Below are positions 1 to 6,813 of a DNA stretch of 8,155 nucleotides, in pieces. Position 1 is the first letter of the stretch. Every line of letters begins with the position of its first letter. The translations under genes and the position numbers were made by a program. The notes under the pieces are model-generated. The model had not been told where the DNA came from. It did not search any database and worked only from the letters and a program-made list of their open reading frames with translations. Origin of the DNA: Betaproteobacteria bacterium (GTDB lineage: Bacteria > Pseudomonadota > Gammaproteobacteria > Burkholderiales > CANMPU01); the NCBI GenBank assembly GCA_947499755.1, contig CANMPU010000034.1:1-8155 (forward strand), written 5' to 3'.

Positions 1-1161
1 AGCGACTATCTATTTACCTCCGAATCGGTATCCGAAGGCCACCCAGACAAAGTAGCGGATCAAATATCGGATTCGGTTCTAGATGCCATCTTAACCCAAG
101 ATAAAAACTCTCGGGTGGCTTGCGAAACGTTGGTGACGACTGGCCTCGTCGTCGTGGCGGGTGAAATTACCACCAGCGCCATGGTCGATTACAACCAAAT
201 CGTGCGTCAAACCATCAAGCGCATTGGCTATAACAGCTCGGACATCGGCTTCGACTACAACACTTGCGCCGTATTGACTACATTTGGAAAACAGTCTGCC
301 GACATTGCGCGTGGCGTAAACGAAGGCGAAGGCGTCGATCTTGAGCAAGGCGCGGGTGACCAAGGGCTGATGTTTGGCTACGCCTGTGACGAAACCATAG
401 GCCTGATGCCGATGCCGATTTATTATGCGCACCGGCTGATGGAACGCCAATCGGAATTGCGCAAAGACGGTCGCCTACCATGGCTGCGCCCCGATGCAAA
501 ATCTCAGATCACGTTGCGTTATAGCGGCGGTGTCCCCCATTCCATTGAAGCGGTTGTACTCTCGACACAGCACCATCCCGATATTTCGCAAGCAGCGCTT
601 GAAGAAGCCGTCATAGAAGAAATTATTAAGCCAGTTATCCCTAAGGAGATGCTGAAAGATACGCGCTACCTAGTTAACCCGACGGGCCGTTTCGTTATCG
701 GCGGCCCTATGGGGGATGCCGGTTTAACCGGACGCAAAATCATTGTCGATACCTATGGCGGCGCTGCGCGTCATGGTGGTGGCGCGTTTTCTGGCAAAGA
801 CCCTTCAAAAGTTGATCGTTCTGCGGCATACGCCGCGCGCTACGTAGCAAAAAATATCGTTGCGGCTGGCCTAGCCAAGCGCTGTGAAGTGCAAGTCGCG
901 TACGCAATCGGCATTGCCAAGCCGGTAAGCCTAATGATTAACACTTTTGGCACCGGAAATATTAGCGATGAGAAAATCGTGCAACTCATACGTGCGCATT
1001 TCGATTTAAGGCCTAAAGGAATTATTAGTAGTCTAAATTTACTGCGCCCCATTTATACGCAAACGGCAAGTTATGGCCACTTTGGTCGCGATGAACCAGA
1101 TTTTACCTGGGAAGTAACCGATAAGGCCGCACAACTGCGTGTTGATGCAGGGCTAACTTAA
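1..1161 (+). CDS. metK: S-adenosylmethionine synthetase (methionine adenosyltransferase), 5'-partial
   Basis: Cytosolic enzyme that makes S-adenosylmethionine from methionine and ATP, releasing phosphate and diphosphate; it is the entry to the activated-methyl cycle. The reading frame is open from the first base of the window and gives 386 residues before TAA. Counting from the first visible residue (Ser), the ATP/catalytic motif EGHPDK places His14, Asp16 and Lys17 exactly as in mature E. coli MetK numbering, so probably only the initiator codon is outside the window. Further signatures are GAGDQG (117-122), the conserved stretch RPDAKSQ (163-169), [13 protein letters not shown] (234-246) and the glycine-rich loop [12 protein letters not shown] (259-270), followed by VDRSAAY. 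Length fits the family (E. coli about 384). An internal ATG at 181 would remove the active site and is not the start. The stop lies 49 bp before ahcY, consistent with co-transcription. The promoter and any leader are outside the window. Confidence 0.98.
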   Translation, partial: SDYLFTSESVSEGHPDKVADQISDSVLDAILTQDKNSRVACETLVTTGLVVVAGEITTSAMVDYNQIVRQTIKRIGYNSSDIGFDYNTCAVLTTFGKQSADIARGVNEGEGVDLEQGAGDQGLMFGYACDETIGLMPMPIYYAHRLMERQSELRKDGRLPWLRPDAKSQITLRYSGGVPHSIEAVVLSTQHHPDISQAALEEAVIEEIIKPVIPKEMLKDTRYLVNPTGRFVIGGPMGDAGLTGRKIIVDTYGGAARHGGGAFSGKDPSKVDRSAAYAARYVAKNIVAAGLAKRCEVQVAYAIGIAKPVSLMINTFGTGNISDEKIVQLIRAHFDLRPKGIISSLNLLRPIYTQTASYGHFGRDEPDFTWEVTDKAAQLRVDAGLT

Positions 1162-1197
1162 TCACCGGATATCACCTGATATTCTAAACATTGTTTT

Positions 1198-1201
1198 GGA
1201 G
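1198..1201 (+). promoter_or_regulatory. Ribosome binding site of ahcY
   Basis: GGAG sits 9 nt before the ahcY ATG at 1211, in an otherwise A/T-rich stretch. It is the clearest Shine-Dalgarno sequence in the window and supports this start. The 49-bp metK-ahcY gap also holds a small ATATC-ACCT-GATAT stem-loop (1169-1182), which is too weak to call a terminator. Confidence 0.7.
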
Positions 1202-1210
1202 TAATTAATT

Positions 1211-2521
1211 ATGAGCGCTGTACTAAATCAGAAATTCAACGACTACAAAGTTGCCAATATTTCGCAAGCCGATTGGGGCCGTAAGGAAATCGCCATTGCC
1301 GAAACCGAAATGCCGGGACTAATGGCGTTGCGTGAAGAGTATGCCAAACAACAACCGCTGAAAGGCGCACGAATCGTCGGTTGTTTACATATGACCATAC
1401 AAACCGCAGTCCTCATCGAAACCCTAGTTGCCCTAGGTGCAGAAGTGCGCTGGAGTTCCTGCAATATCTTTTCTACGCAGGACCATGCTGCTGCCGCAAT
1501 CGCTGCTGAAGACATACCGGTGTTTGCGTGGAAAGACGAATCCGAAGAAGAATTTTGGTGGTGTATTGAGCAAAGTATATTTGGTCCAAACAACTGGTTA
1601 CCGAATATGATTCTTGATGACGGTGGTGACGTTACGACCATCATGCACGACAAGTATCCGCACCTACTTAAAGATGTGCGCGGCATATCAGAAGAAACAA
1701 CGACTGGCGTGCGTAGGCTCTACGAATTGATCGCGCAAGGTAAACTTAAAGCGCCCGCATTTAACGTGAACGATTCCGTTACCAAATCCAAATTCGACAA
1801 TCTTTATGGGTGCCGCGAATCCCTGGTTGACGGAATCAAACGCGCAACTGACGTCATGATAGCCGGAAAAGTCTGCGTGATCGCAGGATACGGTGATGTC
1901 GGTAAGGGATGTGCGCAAGCATTTCGCGGACTAGGCGCGAGCATATTAATTACCGAAATCGATCCGATCTGCGCGTTGCAAGCAGCGATGGAGGGCTACC
2001 GCGTGGTTACTATGGAAGAAGCGGCCGATAAGGCAGATATCTTCGTGACTGCAACCGGCAATGTGGGCGTAATTACACATGAACATATGCGCAAAATGAA
2101 AAATGAGGCGATCGTATGTAATATTGGCCACTTCGATTCCGAGATCGACATCGCAGCACTAAGAGATTACCCATGGGAAAACATTAAGCCCCAGGTCGAT
2201 CACGTGGTGTTTCCGGATGGGAAAAAGCTGATCATATTGGCCGAAGGTCGATTGGTAAATCTTGGCTGCGCGACTGGACATCCTAGTTTTGTGATGTCGG
2301 CGTCCTTCACCAATCAAGTCATGGCGCAGATCGAACTGTGGAACAACTCGGGAAAGTATCCAATCGATGTATACGTACTACCAAAAAATCTCGACGAAAA
2401 AGTCGCGCGCCTACATCTCAAAAAACTAGGGGTAAAATTGACCACGTTGACAACAGCGCAAGCAAAATACCTGGGCGTTGACTCCAATGGGCCATTCAAG
2501 CCGGCGCATTATCGTTACTAG
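1211..2521 (+). CDS. ahcY: S-adenosylhomocysteine hydrolase (adenosylhomocysteinase)
   Basis: NAD-dependent cytosolic enzyme that splits S-adenosylhomocysteine into homocysteine and adenosine, removing the product inhibitor of methyltransferases. The 436-residue protein has the full family pattern: LHMT with His60, ILDDGGD (Asp137 region), SEETTTGV with Glu161, [11 protein letters not shown] with Lys192 and Asp196, the NAD-binding loop GYGDVGKG (226-233), CNIGHFD with His306, and the conserved C-terminal tail KPAHYRY, whose Lys and Tyr reach the NAD site of the partner subunit in known structures. Lys192 and His306 correspond to human Lys186 and His301. The stretch between ILDDGGD and SEETTTGV is only about 20 residues, so the roughly 40-residue insertion of many proteobacterial and mycobacterial homologues is absent. 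The start is backed by the GGAG site. It lies directly downstream of metK, which makes the precursor of its substrate. The 49-bp leader is too short and lacks the fold for an SAH riboswitch. Confidence 0.98.
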   Translation: MSAVLNQKFNDYKVANISQADWGRKEIAIAETEMPGLMALREEYAKQQPLKGARIVGCLHMTIQTAVLIETLVALGAEVRWSSCNIFSTQDHAAAAIAAEDIPVFAWKDESEEEFWWCIEQSIFGPNNWLPNMILDDGGDVTTIMHDKYPHLLKDVRGISEETTTGVRRLYELIAQGKLKAPAFNVNDSVTKSKFDNLYGCRESLVDGIKRATDVMIAGKVCVIAGYGDVGKGCAQAFRGLGASILITEIDPICALQAAMEGYRVVTMEEAADKADIFVTATGNVGVITHEHMRKMKNEAIVCNIGHFDSEIDIAALRDYPWENIKPQVDHVVFPDGKKLIILAEGRLVNLGCATGHPSFVMSASFTNQVMAQIELWNNSGKYPIDVYVLPKNLDEKVARLHLKKLGVKLTTLTTAQAKYLGVDSNGPFKPAHYRY

Positions 2522-2597
2522 TTTTTCGTTCGATCTTAATTAAATAAAAGCGGCCACCCTCATGGCACTACCTTAAGGAAAAAGCCTCTGATTACGT

Positions 2598-2625
2598 CGT
2601 CGTTCCGGCGAAAGCCGGAATCCAG
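2598..2625. repeat. Hairpin repeat unit A (GAAA loop)
   Basis: A 28-nt unit holding the stem TTCCGGC / GCCGGAA (2603-2609 and 2614-2620) closed by a GAAA tetraloop, with CGTC at its 5' side and TCCAG at its 3' side. It is an inverted copy of the unit at 2657-2684, identical at 23 of 28 positions. The motif resembles short palindromic repeats that, from memory, are widespread in proteobacterial intergenic regions. Confidence 0.75.
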
Positions 2626-2637
2626 GACTTCAAAAAT

Positions 2638-2655
2638 ATCAGCCAATAGGCTGAT
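2638..2655. repeat. Central hairpin of the ahcY-metF element
   Basis: ATCAGCC (2638-2644) and GGCTGAT (2649-2655) form a perfect 7-bp stem around the loop AATA. It sits in the spacer between the two outer hairpin units and is unrelated to them in sequence. Confidence 0.65.
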
Positions 2656-2656
2656 T

Positions 2657-2684
2657 CTGGATGCCAGCTTTCGCTGGCATGACG
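2657..2684. repeat. Hairpin repeat unit B, inverted copy of unit A
   Basis: A 28-nt unit with the perfect 8-bp stem ATGCCAGC / GCTGGCAT (2661-2668 and 2673-2680) and a TTTC loop, which is GAAA on the other strand. Read on the minus strand it matches unit A at 23 of 28 positions. Four of the five differences form two swapped base pairs, and the fifth turns a G-T pair into an A-T pair. The two units could also pair with each other as one long imperfect stem. Confidence 0.75.
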
Positions 2685-2769
2685 GAGTTTTTGACTTTGA
2701 GGACCTTAAGGTAGTGCCATGACGGTCATACTCTGCTTCTCATCTTAGACTAACGGTTGCACATCATTC

Positions 2770-3651
2770 ATGCAAGCAGAAAAAAATTATCCGCGAACCT
2801 TTAGTTTCGAGTTCTTCCCGCCCAAGACAGCAGAAGGCGCCGAAAAACTTCGTGGTACGTGTAAACAACTGGCGCAGCTAGGCCCAAAATTTTTCTCCGT
2901 AACCTACGGTGCTGGTGGCTCGACACGTCAGCACACTCTGGAAGCCGTCCTAGAGATTCGCGCTGGCGGTCAACATGCTGCGCCACATATTTCCTGCATT
3001 GGTTCAACAGCGGAGAACATCCGCGCCGTTCTCAAGGAATATTGCGCACACGGCATCCACCACACTGTCGCGCTTCGCGGCGATCTGCCCTCGGGTACCA
3101 TAGATTCTGGCGAATTTCGCTACGCCAATGAACTCGTTGCGTTTATCCGCAAAGAAACAGGCGACCATTTTCATATCGAAGTCGCCTGTTATCCAGAAGT
3201 TCATCCTCAAGCAAAATCGGCGCGCGATGATTTGTTGAACTTCAAACGCAAGATAGACGCCGGCGCAAACTCGGCGATCACGCAATATTTTTTTAGTGCA
3301 GACTCTTATTTCAATTTCGTCGATGAGTGTGCTGCAAAGGGGATAGACGTCCCCATAGTCCCAGGGATCATGCCCATTTCCAATTTTTCGCAACTCATGC
3401 GTTTTTCAGATATGTGTGGCGCCGACATTCCACGCTGGATTCGACTAAAAATGCAGGGCTATGGTGATGATCGCAGTTCGATTCGGGCGTTTGGGCTAGA
3501 GTTGGTGACTAGCCTATGCGATCGCTTACTCTCCGCAGGAGCGCCAGGGTTACATTTCTACACTCTTAATATGGCAGGGCTCACTTCTATTATTTGGCAA
3601 CGCCTAGGGCTAGAACCGCACCGCGATGAATCCGTGCCAACAGAAAAATAA
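2770..3651 (+). CDS. metF: 5,10-methylenetetrahydrofolate reductase
   Basis: FAD enzyme of the cytosol that reduces 5,10-methylene-tetrahydrofolate to 5-methyl-tetrahydrofolate, the methyl donor for methionine synthase. The 293-residue protein is a complete TIM-barrel of the usual bacterial length (E. coli 296). Visible signatures are FSFEFFPPKT with the catalytic Glu14 (E. coli Glu28), VTYGAGGSTR (44-53), ALRGD with Asp105 (E. coli Asp120), the substrate residue Gln172 in TQYFF, PGIMPISNF (198-206) and the C-terminal LHFYTLN (261-267). The ATG at 2770 gives the normal short N-terminal lead, but no convincing Shine-Dalgarno sequence precedes it. With metK and ahcY it covers three steps of the methyl cycle; the 248-bp gap containing the structured repeat may separate it from their transcript. 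It ends 40 bp from the convergent ilvA. Confidence 0.97.
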   Translation: MQAEKNYPRTFSFEFFPPKTAEGAEKLRGTCKQLAQLGPKFFSVTYGAGGSTRQHTLEAVLEIRAGGQHAAPHISCIGSTAENIRAVLKEYCAHGIHHTVALRGDLPSGTIDSGEFRYANELVAFIRKETGDHFHIEVACYPEVHPQAKSARDDLLNFKRKIDAGANSAITQYFFSADSYFNFVDECAAKGIDVPIVPGIMPISNFSQLMRFSDMCGADIPRWIRLKMQGYGDDRSSIRAFGLELVTSLCDRLLSAGAPGLHFYTLNMAGLTSIIWQRLGLEPHRDESVPTEK

Positions 3652-3691
3652 ATCTCAAGAGAGAATTCGGCAATAGCCACGCCGCTTTGGT

Positions 3692-5203
3692 TTATTGCAA
3701 AAACAACTTGTAGGCTGGGTTCTCGCTCTCATTCCAAAATTGATAGCCAATTTTTTCCAGAAATTTATTGAATTTAGTACGATCTTTTTGCGGCACTTGG
3801 ATGCCGACTAAGGCTCTGCCGTAATCTGCACCGTGATTGCGATAGTGGAATAGACTAATATTCCAGCCACGGCTCATGCTATTTAAAAATTTCATGAGCG
3901 CGCCTGGCCTCTCGGGGAACTCGAACCGATAAAGTTTTTCATCTTCAACCTTAGCACATCTGCCGCCAACCAAATGTCGAATATGTAATTTCGCGATTTC
4001 ATTGTCGCTTAAGTCTTCGGCGGCTAACTTGTGTTGTTTAAGGTTTTTTAGCAGTGTCTTTGTCTCGACCTTATCTTGCACTTGAACGCCGACAAAAACG
4101 TGTGCTAATCGCGGATCAGAGTAGCGATAATTAAATTCGGTAATATTGCGCGACCCAAGTAGCCCGCAGAAGGTTTTAAAACTCCCTGGCGTTTCGGGAA
4201 TGGTGACGGCAAGTAGTGCTTCACGCCGCTCGCCTAACTCTGCCCGTTCTGCCACAAATCGTAAGCGAGCAAAATTCATATTGGCGCCGCAGGCGATCGC
4301 AACCAGTGTCTGGTCTTTTATTTTATGGCGCTCTACGTACGCTTTAGCGCCCGCAATGGCTAGTGCCCCAGCGGGCTCTAACACAGTGCGCGTATCTTCA
4401 AAAACGTCTTTTATGGCGGCGCAGATCGCATCTGTGTCGACGAGTATTACGTCATCGACCAAGTCTTTACACAATCGGAAAGTTTCCTTTCCCATTTGTT
4501 TCACCGCAACGCCGTCCGCAAACAAGCCAACTTGTGGCAATACGACGCGGCGTCCTGCCTGTAGGGATTTTGCTGCCGCAGCAGCATCGACCGGCTGCAC
4601 GCCGATCACGCGTATGTCTGGTCGCAGGCGTTTTACGTAAGTCGCGATTCCCGATATCAAGCCGCCACCACCGATGGCGACAAAAATTGCGTGGATCGCT
4701 TGCGGATGTTGCCGCAGGATTTCTACTGCAATCGTTCCTTGGCCAGCAATGACGTCTGGGTCATCGTAGGGATGGATAAACGTCAGTTTTTTCTGCAGGC
4801 CAAGTTTACAGGCGTGCTTATACGCTTCATCGTAGGAATCTCCGAATAGGATGACTTGCGCGCCGCGCGCAGCCACCGCATCTATTTTGATCTGCGGCGT
4901 AGTAATCGGCATCACAATCACGGCCTTGCACCCCAGTTTTTGCGCTGCTAGCGCGACACCCTGGGCGTGGTTGCCTGCCGATGCGGCAATGACGCCCATT
5001 TTTAACACGCTTTGCGACAACTTCGCCATCTTGTTGTACGCACCACGCAACTTAAACGAAAAAATAGGCTGCAGGTCTTCGCGTTTGAGTAGCAATCTAT
5101 TGCCGACTCTGCGAGAGATATTTGGTGCTAGCTCTAAGGGGCTTTCGATCGCCACGTCGTAAACACGTGCGGTAAGAATGCGCTCAAAATAATCGTTTTT
5201 CAT
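3692..5203 (-). CDS. ilvA: Threonine ammonia-lyase (biosynthetic threonine dehydratase)
   Basis: PLP enzyme that deaminates threonine to 2-oxobutanoate, the first committed step toward isoleucine. The 503-residue protein has a PLP fold (about 1-320): SFKLRGAYNKM with the Schiff-base Lys51, SAGNHAQGVA (75-84), and the phosphate-binding loop GGGGL (178-182). Then come two ACT-like regulatory domains, about 329-400 (AVTIPETPGSF start) and 424-495 (RFEFPERPGAL start). Two C-terminal domains mark the long, isoleucine-inhibited biosynthetic form (E. coli about 514 residues) rather than the short catabolic TdcB type. The TARVYDVAIESPL N-terminus is typical and supports the start; a modest GAAGA lies just upstream of the ATG. 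It is convergent with metF and divergent from rpiA with a 135-bp gap. No leader peptide rich in Ile/Val/Leu is visible, so feedback through the ACT domains is the only control that can be inferred. Confidence 0.97.
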   Translation of the reverse strand: MKNDYFERILTARVYDVAIESPLELAPNISRRVGNRLLLKREDLQPIFSFKLRGAYNKMAKLSQSVLKMGVIAASAGNHAQGVALAAQKLGCKAVIVMPITTPQIKIDAVAARGAQVILFGDSYDEAYKHACKLGLQKKLTFIHPYDDPDVIAGQGTIAVEILRQHPQAIHAIFVAIGGGGLISGIATYVKRLRPDIRVIGVQPVDAAAAAKSLQAGRRVVLPQVGLFADGVAVKQMGKETFRLCKDLVDDVILVDTDAICAAIKDVFEDTRTVLEPAGALAIAGAKAYVERHKIKDQTLVAIACGANMNFARLRFVAERAELGERREALLAVTIPETPGSFKTFCGLLGSRNITEFNYRYSDPRLAHVFVGVQVQDKVETKTLLKNLKQHKLAAEDLSDNEIAKLHIRHLVGGRCAKVEDEKLYRFEFPERPGALMKFLNSMSRGWNISLFHYRNHGADYGRALVGIQVPQKDRTKFNKFLEKIGYQFWNESENPAYKLFLQ

Positions 5204-5223
5204 ATTCTTCTATGCCTGCGAGT

Positions 5224-5247
5224 TTTCCTGCGAAGATTACCAGGAAA
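5224..5247. promoter_or_regulatory. Inverted repeat in the ilvA-rpiA divergent region (possible operator)
   Basis: TTTCCTG (5224-5230) and CAGGAAA (5241-5247) are perfect 7-bp inverted arms around 10 nt, the geometry of a dimeric regulator site. The direct repeat CCTGCGA at 5215-5221 and 5227-5233, exactly 12 bp apart, overlaps the left arm. The sites lie just upstream of ilvA, so ilvA is the more likely target. No known regulator consensus was recognised. Confidence 0.35.
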
Positions 5248-5279
5248 CACACAAAATCAGAAGTGAATCGCTTAAAGAA

Positions 5280-5308
5280 TTGTGGAAAAAAACGGATAAA
5301 GCTATGCT
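5280..5308 (+). promoter_or_regulatory. Possible sigma-70 promoter of rpiA
   Basis: TTGTGG (5280-5285) and TATGCT (5303-5308) are separated by the optimal 17 bp, about 30 bp before the rpiA ATG. They match the -35 and -10 consensus at 3 and 4 of 6 positions, so this is plausible but not strong. A GGGG run at 5324-5327, 11 nt before the ATG, may be the ribosome binding site. Confidence 0.35.
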
Positions 5309-5338
5309 AACGCTAAAATACCTGGGGATATTGACAAT

Positions 5339-5992
5339 ATGGATCAGAACGAATTAAAACGGGCAGTGGCAAAAGCGGCCATCGCCCACGTACCCAGCGG
5401 AGGGGTCGTTGGGGTCGGCACAGGGTCCACGGCAAATTTTTTCATTGCGGAATTGCGAGCGATTAAACACCGCTTTGATGGCGCTGTAGCAAGCTCTGAA
5501 GTAAGCGCCAGACTGTTACAAAAAGCGGGCATTCTAGTGTTAGATCTCAATAGCGTTGCCGATCTTCCCGTGTATGTCGACGGCGCGGATGAAGTGACAC
5601 AGCACCGTCACATGATTAAAGGCGGTGGCGGCGCGCTTACTCGAGAAAAAATTGTCGCAGCAGTTGCAAAAAAATTCGTCTGCATCGCCACTGCCAGCAA
5701 ACTGGTAGGAATGTTAGGGAAATTTCCCTTGCCACTAGAAGTGATACCCATGGCTAGAAGTTACGTTGCGCGGGAAATGACAAAACTAGGAGGGAGGCCG
5801 GTACTTCGCGAGGGATTTATTACCGATAGCGGAAATAATATTCTCGACGTGCACGGTTTAGAAATTCTAAACCCCGTAGAATTAGAAGCAACGATCAATC
5901 AAATTACCGGAGTGGTCACAAATGGACTATTTGCCAGGCGTGCCGCAGATATTGTGCTGTTAGCAAGTGACGACGGCATACTAACTATTTAG
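5339..5992 (+). CDS. rpiA: Ribose-5-phosphate isomerase A
   Basis: Cytosolic enzyme of the non-oxidative pentose phosphate pathway that interconverts ribose-5-phosphate and ribulose-5-phosphate, supplying the precursor for nucleotides and histidine. The 217-residue protein aligns without gaps over the active site with E. coli RpiA (219): phosphate-binding GVGTGSTA (25-32), DGADE with Asp81 and Asp84, [11 protein letters not shown] with Lys94 and the catalytic Glu103, then [13 protein letters not shown] (128-140) and ILDVHGLEI. These residue numbers equal those of the E. coli enzyme, which fixes the ATG start. A GGGG run lies 11 nt upstream. It is divergent from ilvA and is followed after 61 bp by phoU, which has its own likely promoter. 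Nothing unusual is seen in the protein. Confidence 0.97.
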   Translation: MDQNELKRAVAKAAIAHVPSGGVVGVGTGSTANFFIAELRAIKHRFDGAVASSEVSARLLQKAGILVLDLNSVADLPVYVDGADEVTQHRHMIKGGGGALTREKIVAAVAKKFVCIATASKLVGMLGKFPLPLEVIPMARSYVAREMTKLGGRPVLREGFITDSGNNILDVHGLEILNPVELEATINQITGVVTNGLFARRAADIVLLASDDGILTI

Positions 5993-6006
5993 GGATCGTA
6001 AGAAAA

Positions 6007-6034
6007 CTGTCATATTGCCTTGCTAAGCTATAAT
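6007..6034 (+). promoter_or_regulatory. Likely promoter of phoU with a Pho-box-like heptamer
   Basis: A perfect -10 hexamer TATAAT (6029-6034) lies 19 bp before the phoU ATG. CTGTCA (6007-6012), 16 bp upstream, matches TTGACA at 4 of 6 positions. The same bases begin CTGTCAT, identical to the half-site of the enterobacterial PhoB box, but the second half 11 bp on matches at only 3 of 7 positions. A basal sigma-70 promoter is likely; PhoB control is speculative. Confidence 0.5.
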
Positions 6035-6053
6035 AATACCGATTGGACCGCAC

Positions 6054-6761
6054 ATGACTAATACTGAACATACCTATAAGCAATTCGACATTGAGCTTGA
6101 ATCATTACGCTCGCACGTGCTGCGCATGGGGGGCTTAATTGAACAGCAAATCATCAATGCCATTGAGGGCCTAACGACGCTCAATCGCGAAATTATCGAC
6201 CAAGTCATCGTCAATGATCACCTGGTTAATGGCATGGAAGTCGAAATCGACGAACAGTGCAACCACATTATTGCGCTTCGACAACCCGCCGCGAGTGACC
6301 TGCGCATGGTGATGACGGTGGTTAAAACCATTACCGACTTAGAGCGCATCGGCGATGAAGCAGAAAAAATTGCGCGTATGGCTAAACTCATCTGCGAAGA
6401 CGATGGCTTAAAAGCTCCCAAGTTTAGCGCCATTACCAACGTCGGCGAAATCGCTTTGGAGATGCTGCGGAAAGCCCTGGATAGTTTTGCGCGCCTAGAT
6501 GTCACCACGGCGGTTCAGGTAGTGCGCCAGGATATCGAGGTCGATGAAGCGTTTCACGCAATTCTGCGCCAACTCATCACCTTCATGATGGAAGACCCGC
6601 GCACGATCTCGACGTCTATTGAAATCCTGTTCGTCGCTAAGGCGCTAGAGCGCATCGGCGACCATGCCAAGAATATCGCTGAATACGTCGTGTTTATGGT
6701 AAAGGGCAAAGACGTGCGCCATGTCACAGTCGAGGACGTCGAGCGCGAAGCAATGGAATGA
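6054..6761 (+). CDS. phoU: Phosphate signalling regulator PhoU
   Basis: Peripheral, all-helical regulator that works with the Pst transporter and the PhoR kinase to keep the phosphate regulon off when phosphate is plentiful. The 235-residue protein shows two three-helix repeats. Each carries the metal-binding pattern: TDLERIGDEAEKIAR (95-109) in the first and KALERIGDHAKNIAE (196-210) in the second. The conserved RQPAASDLRMVMT (76-88) precedes the first. No signal peptide or membrane segment is present. Length fits the family (E. coli 241). The ATG at 6054 has only a weak GGA before it (6045-6047), but the N-terminus TYKQFDIELESLRSHVLRMGG is typical. An ATG overlaps the stop as ATGA, but that frame closes after six codons. 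ppx follows directly. No pst genes are in the window, so this is a copy detached from any pst operon. Confidence 0.96.
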   Translation: MTNTEHTYKQFDIELESLRSHVLRMGGLIEQQIINAIEGLTTLNREIIDQVIVNDHLVNGMEVEIDEQCNHIIALRQPAASDLRMVMTVVKTITDLERIGDEAEKIARMAKLICEDDGLKAPKFSAITNVGEIALEMLRKALDSFARLDVTTAVQVVRQDIEVDEAFHAILRQLITFMMEDPRTISTSIEILFVAKALERIGDHAKNIAEYVVFMVKGKDVRHVTVEDVEREAME

Positions 6762-6776
6762 AACAAATGTTGTGCT

Positions 6777-6803
6777 AAACTGAACTAGCAACACTCAGTT
6801 TTT
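6777..6803 (+). terminator. Weak hairpin with T-run after phoU
   Basis: AAACTGA (6777-6783) and TCAGTTT (6795-6801) form a 7-bp stem with an 11-nt loop, and the 3' arm runs into a tract of five Ts (6799-6803). The stem is A/T-rich and the loop large, so termination would be weak or conditional. A competing pairing of TGTGCT (6771-6776) with AGCAACA (6787-6793, one A bulged) would use the loop of this hairpin, which could allow switching. Confidence 0.3.
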
Positions 6804-6813
6804 CATAACACAT

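Larger units (their letters stand above)
2556..2726. mobile_element. MITE-like / REP-pair structured repeat between ahcY and metF
   Basis: A 171-bp non-coding unit bounded by inverted repeats of 23 bp (2556-2578 and 2704-2726) that match at 22 positions; the inner 18 bp, from CATGGCACTACC to CTTAAGG, match perfectly. Each arm ends inward in the palindrome CCTTAAGG. Between the arms lie three compact hairpins (2603-2620, 2638-2655, 2661-2680). The whole could fold as a long stem with a three-armed head, on either strand. It encodes no protein. I see no clear target-site duplication outside the arms, so mobility is inferred from the architecture only. The gap holds nothing else recognisable apart from A/T-rich DNA after the ahcY stop and about 43 bp of metF leader. 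It could also act as a transcript-end or RNA-stability structure between the two genes, although no T-run follows the right arm. Confidence 0.6.

Noticed and set aside
1162..1210. Possible SAH riboswitch before ahcY
   Set aside because: SAH riboswitches are common before ahcY in proteobacteria, but this gap is only 49 nt and shows no conserved core; only a tiny ATATC-ACCT-GATAT stem is present. A riboswitch before metK would lie outside the window.
2598..2684. CRISPR-like repeats
   Set aside because: The two similar units are inverted, not direct, there are only two, and each is a small hairpin; this is a palindromic repeat pair.
3670..3698. Hairpin GCAATA / TATTGC between the convergent metF and ilvA, considered as a shared terminator
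   Set aside because: The stem is six A/T-rich pairs with a long interior, overlaps the ilvA stop codon, and has no T-run on the 3' side in either direction.
4146..4752. Open plus-strand frames inside ilvA
   Set aside because: They lie entirely opposite a well-conserved enzyme gene, show no recognisable domain and have low-complexity, Ser/Arg/Ala-rich translations typical of antisense shadows.
5331..5336. Perfect -35 hexamer TTGACA
   Set aside because: It lies 3-8 nt before the rpiA start codon, so a promoter here would begin transcription inside rpiA; no -10 hexamer fits 16-18 bp downstream.
6758..6778. ATGA stop-start overlap at the end of phoU
   Set aside because: It looks like translational coupling, but the frame beginning at this ATG stops at TAA after six codons and is not the ppx frame.
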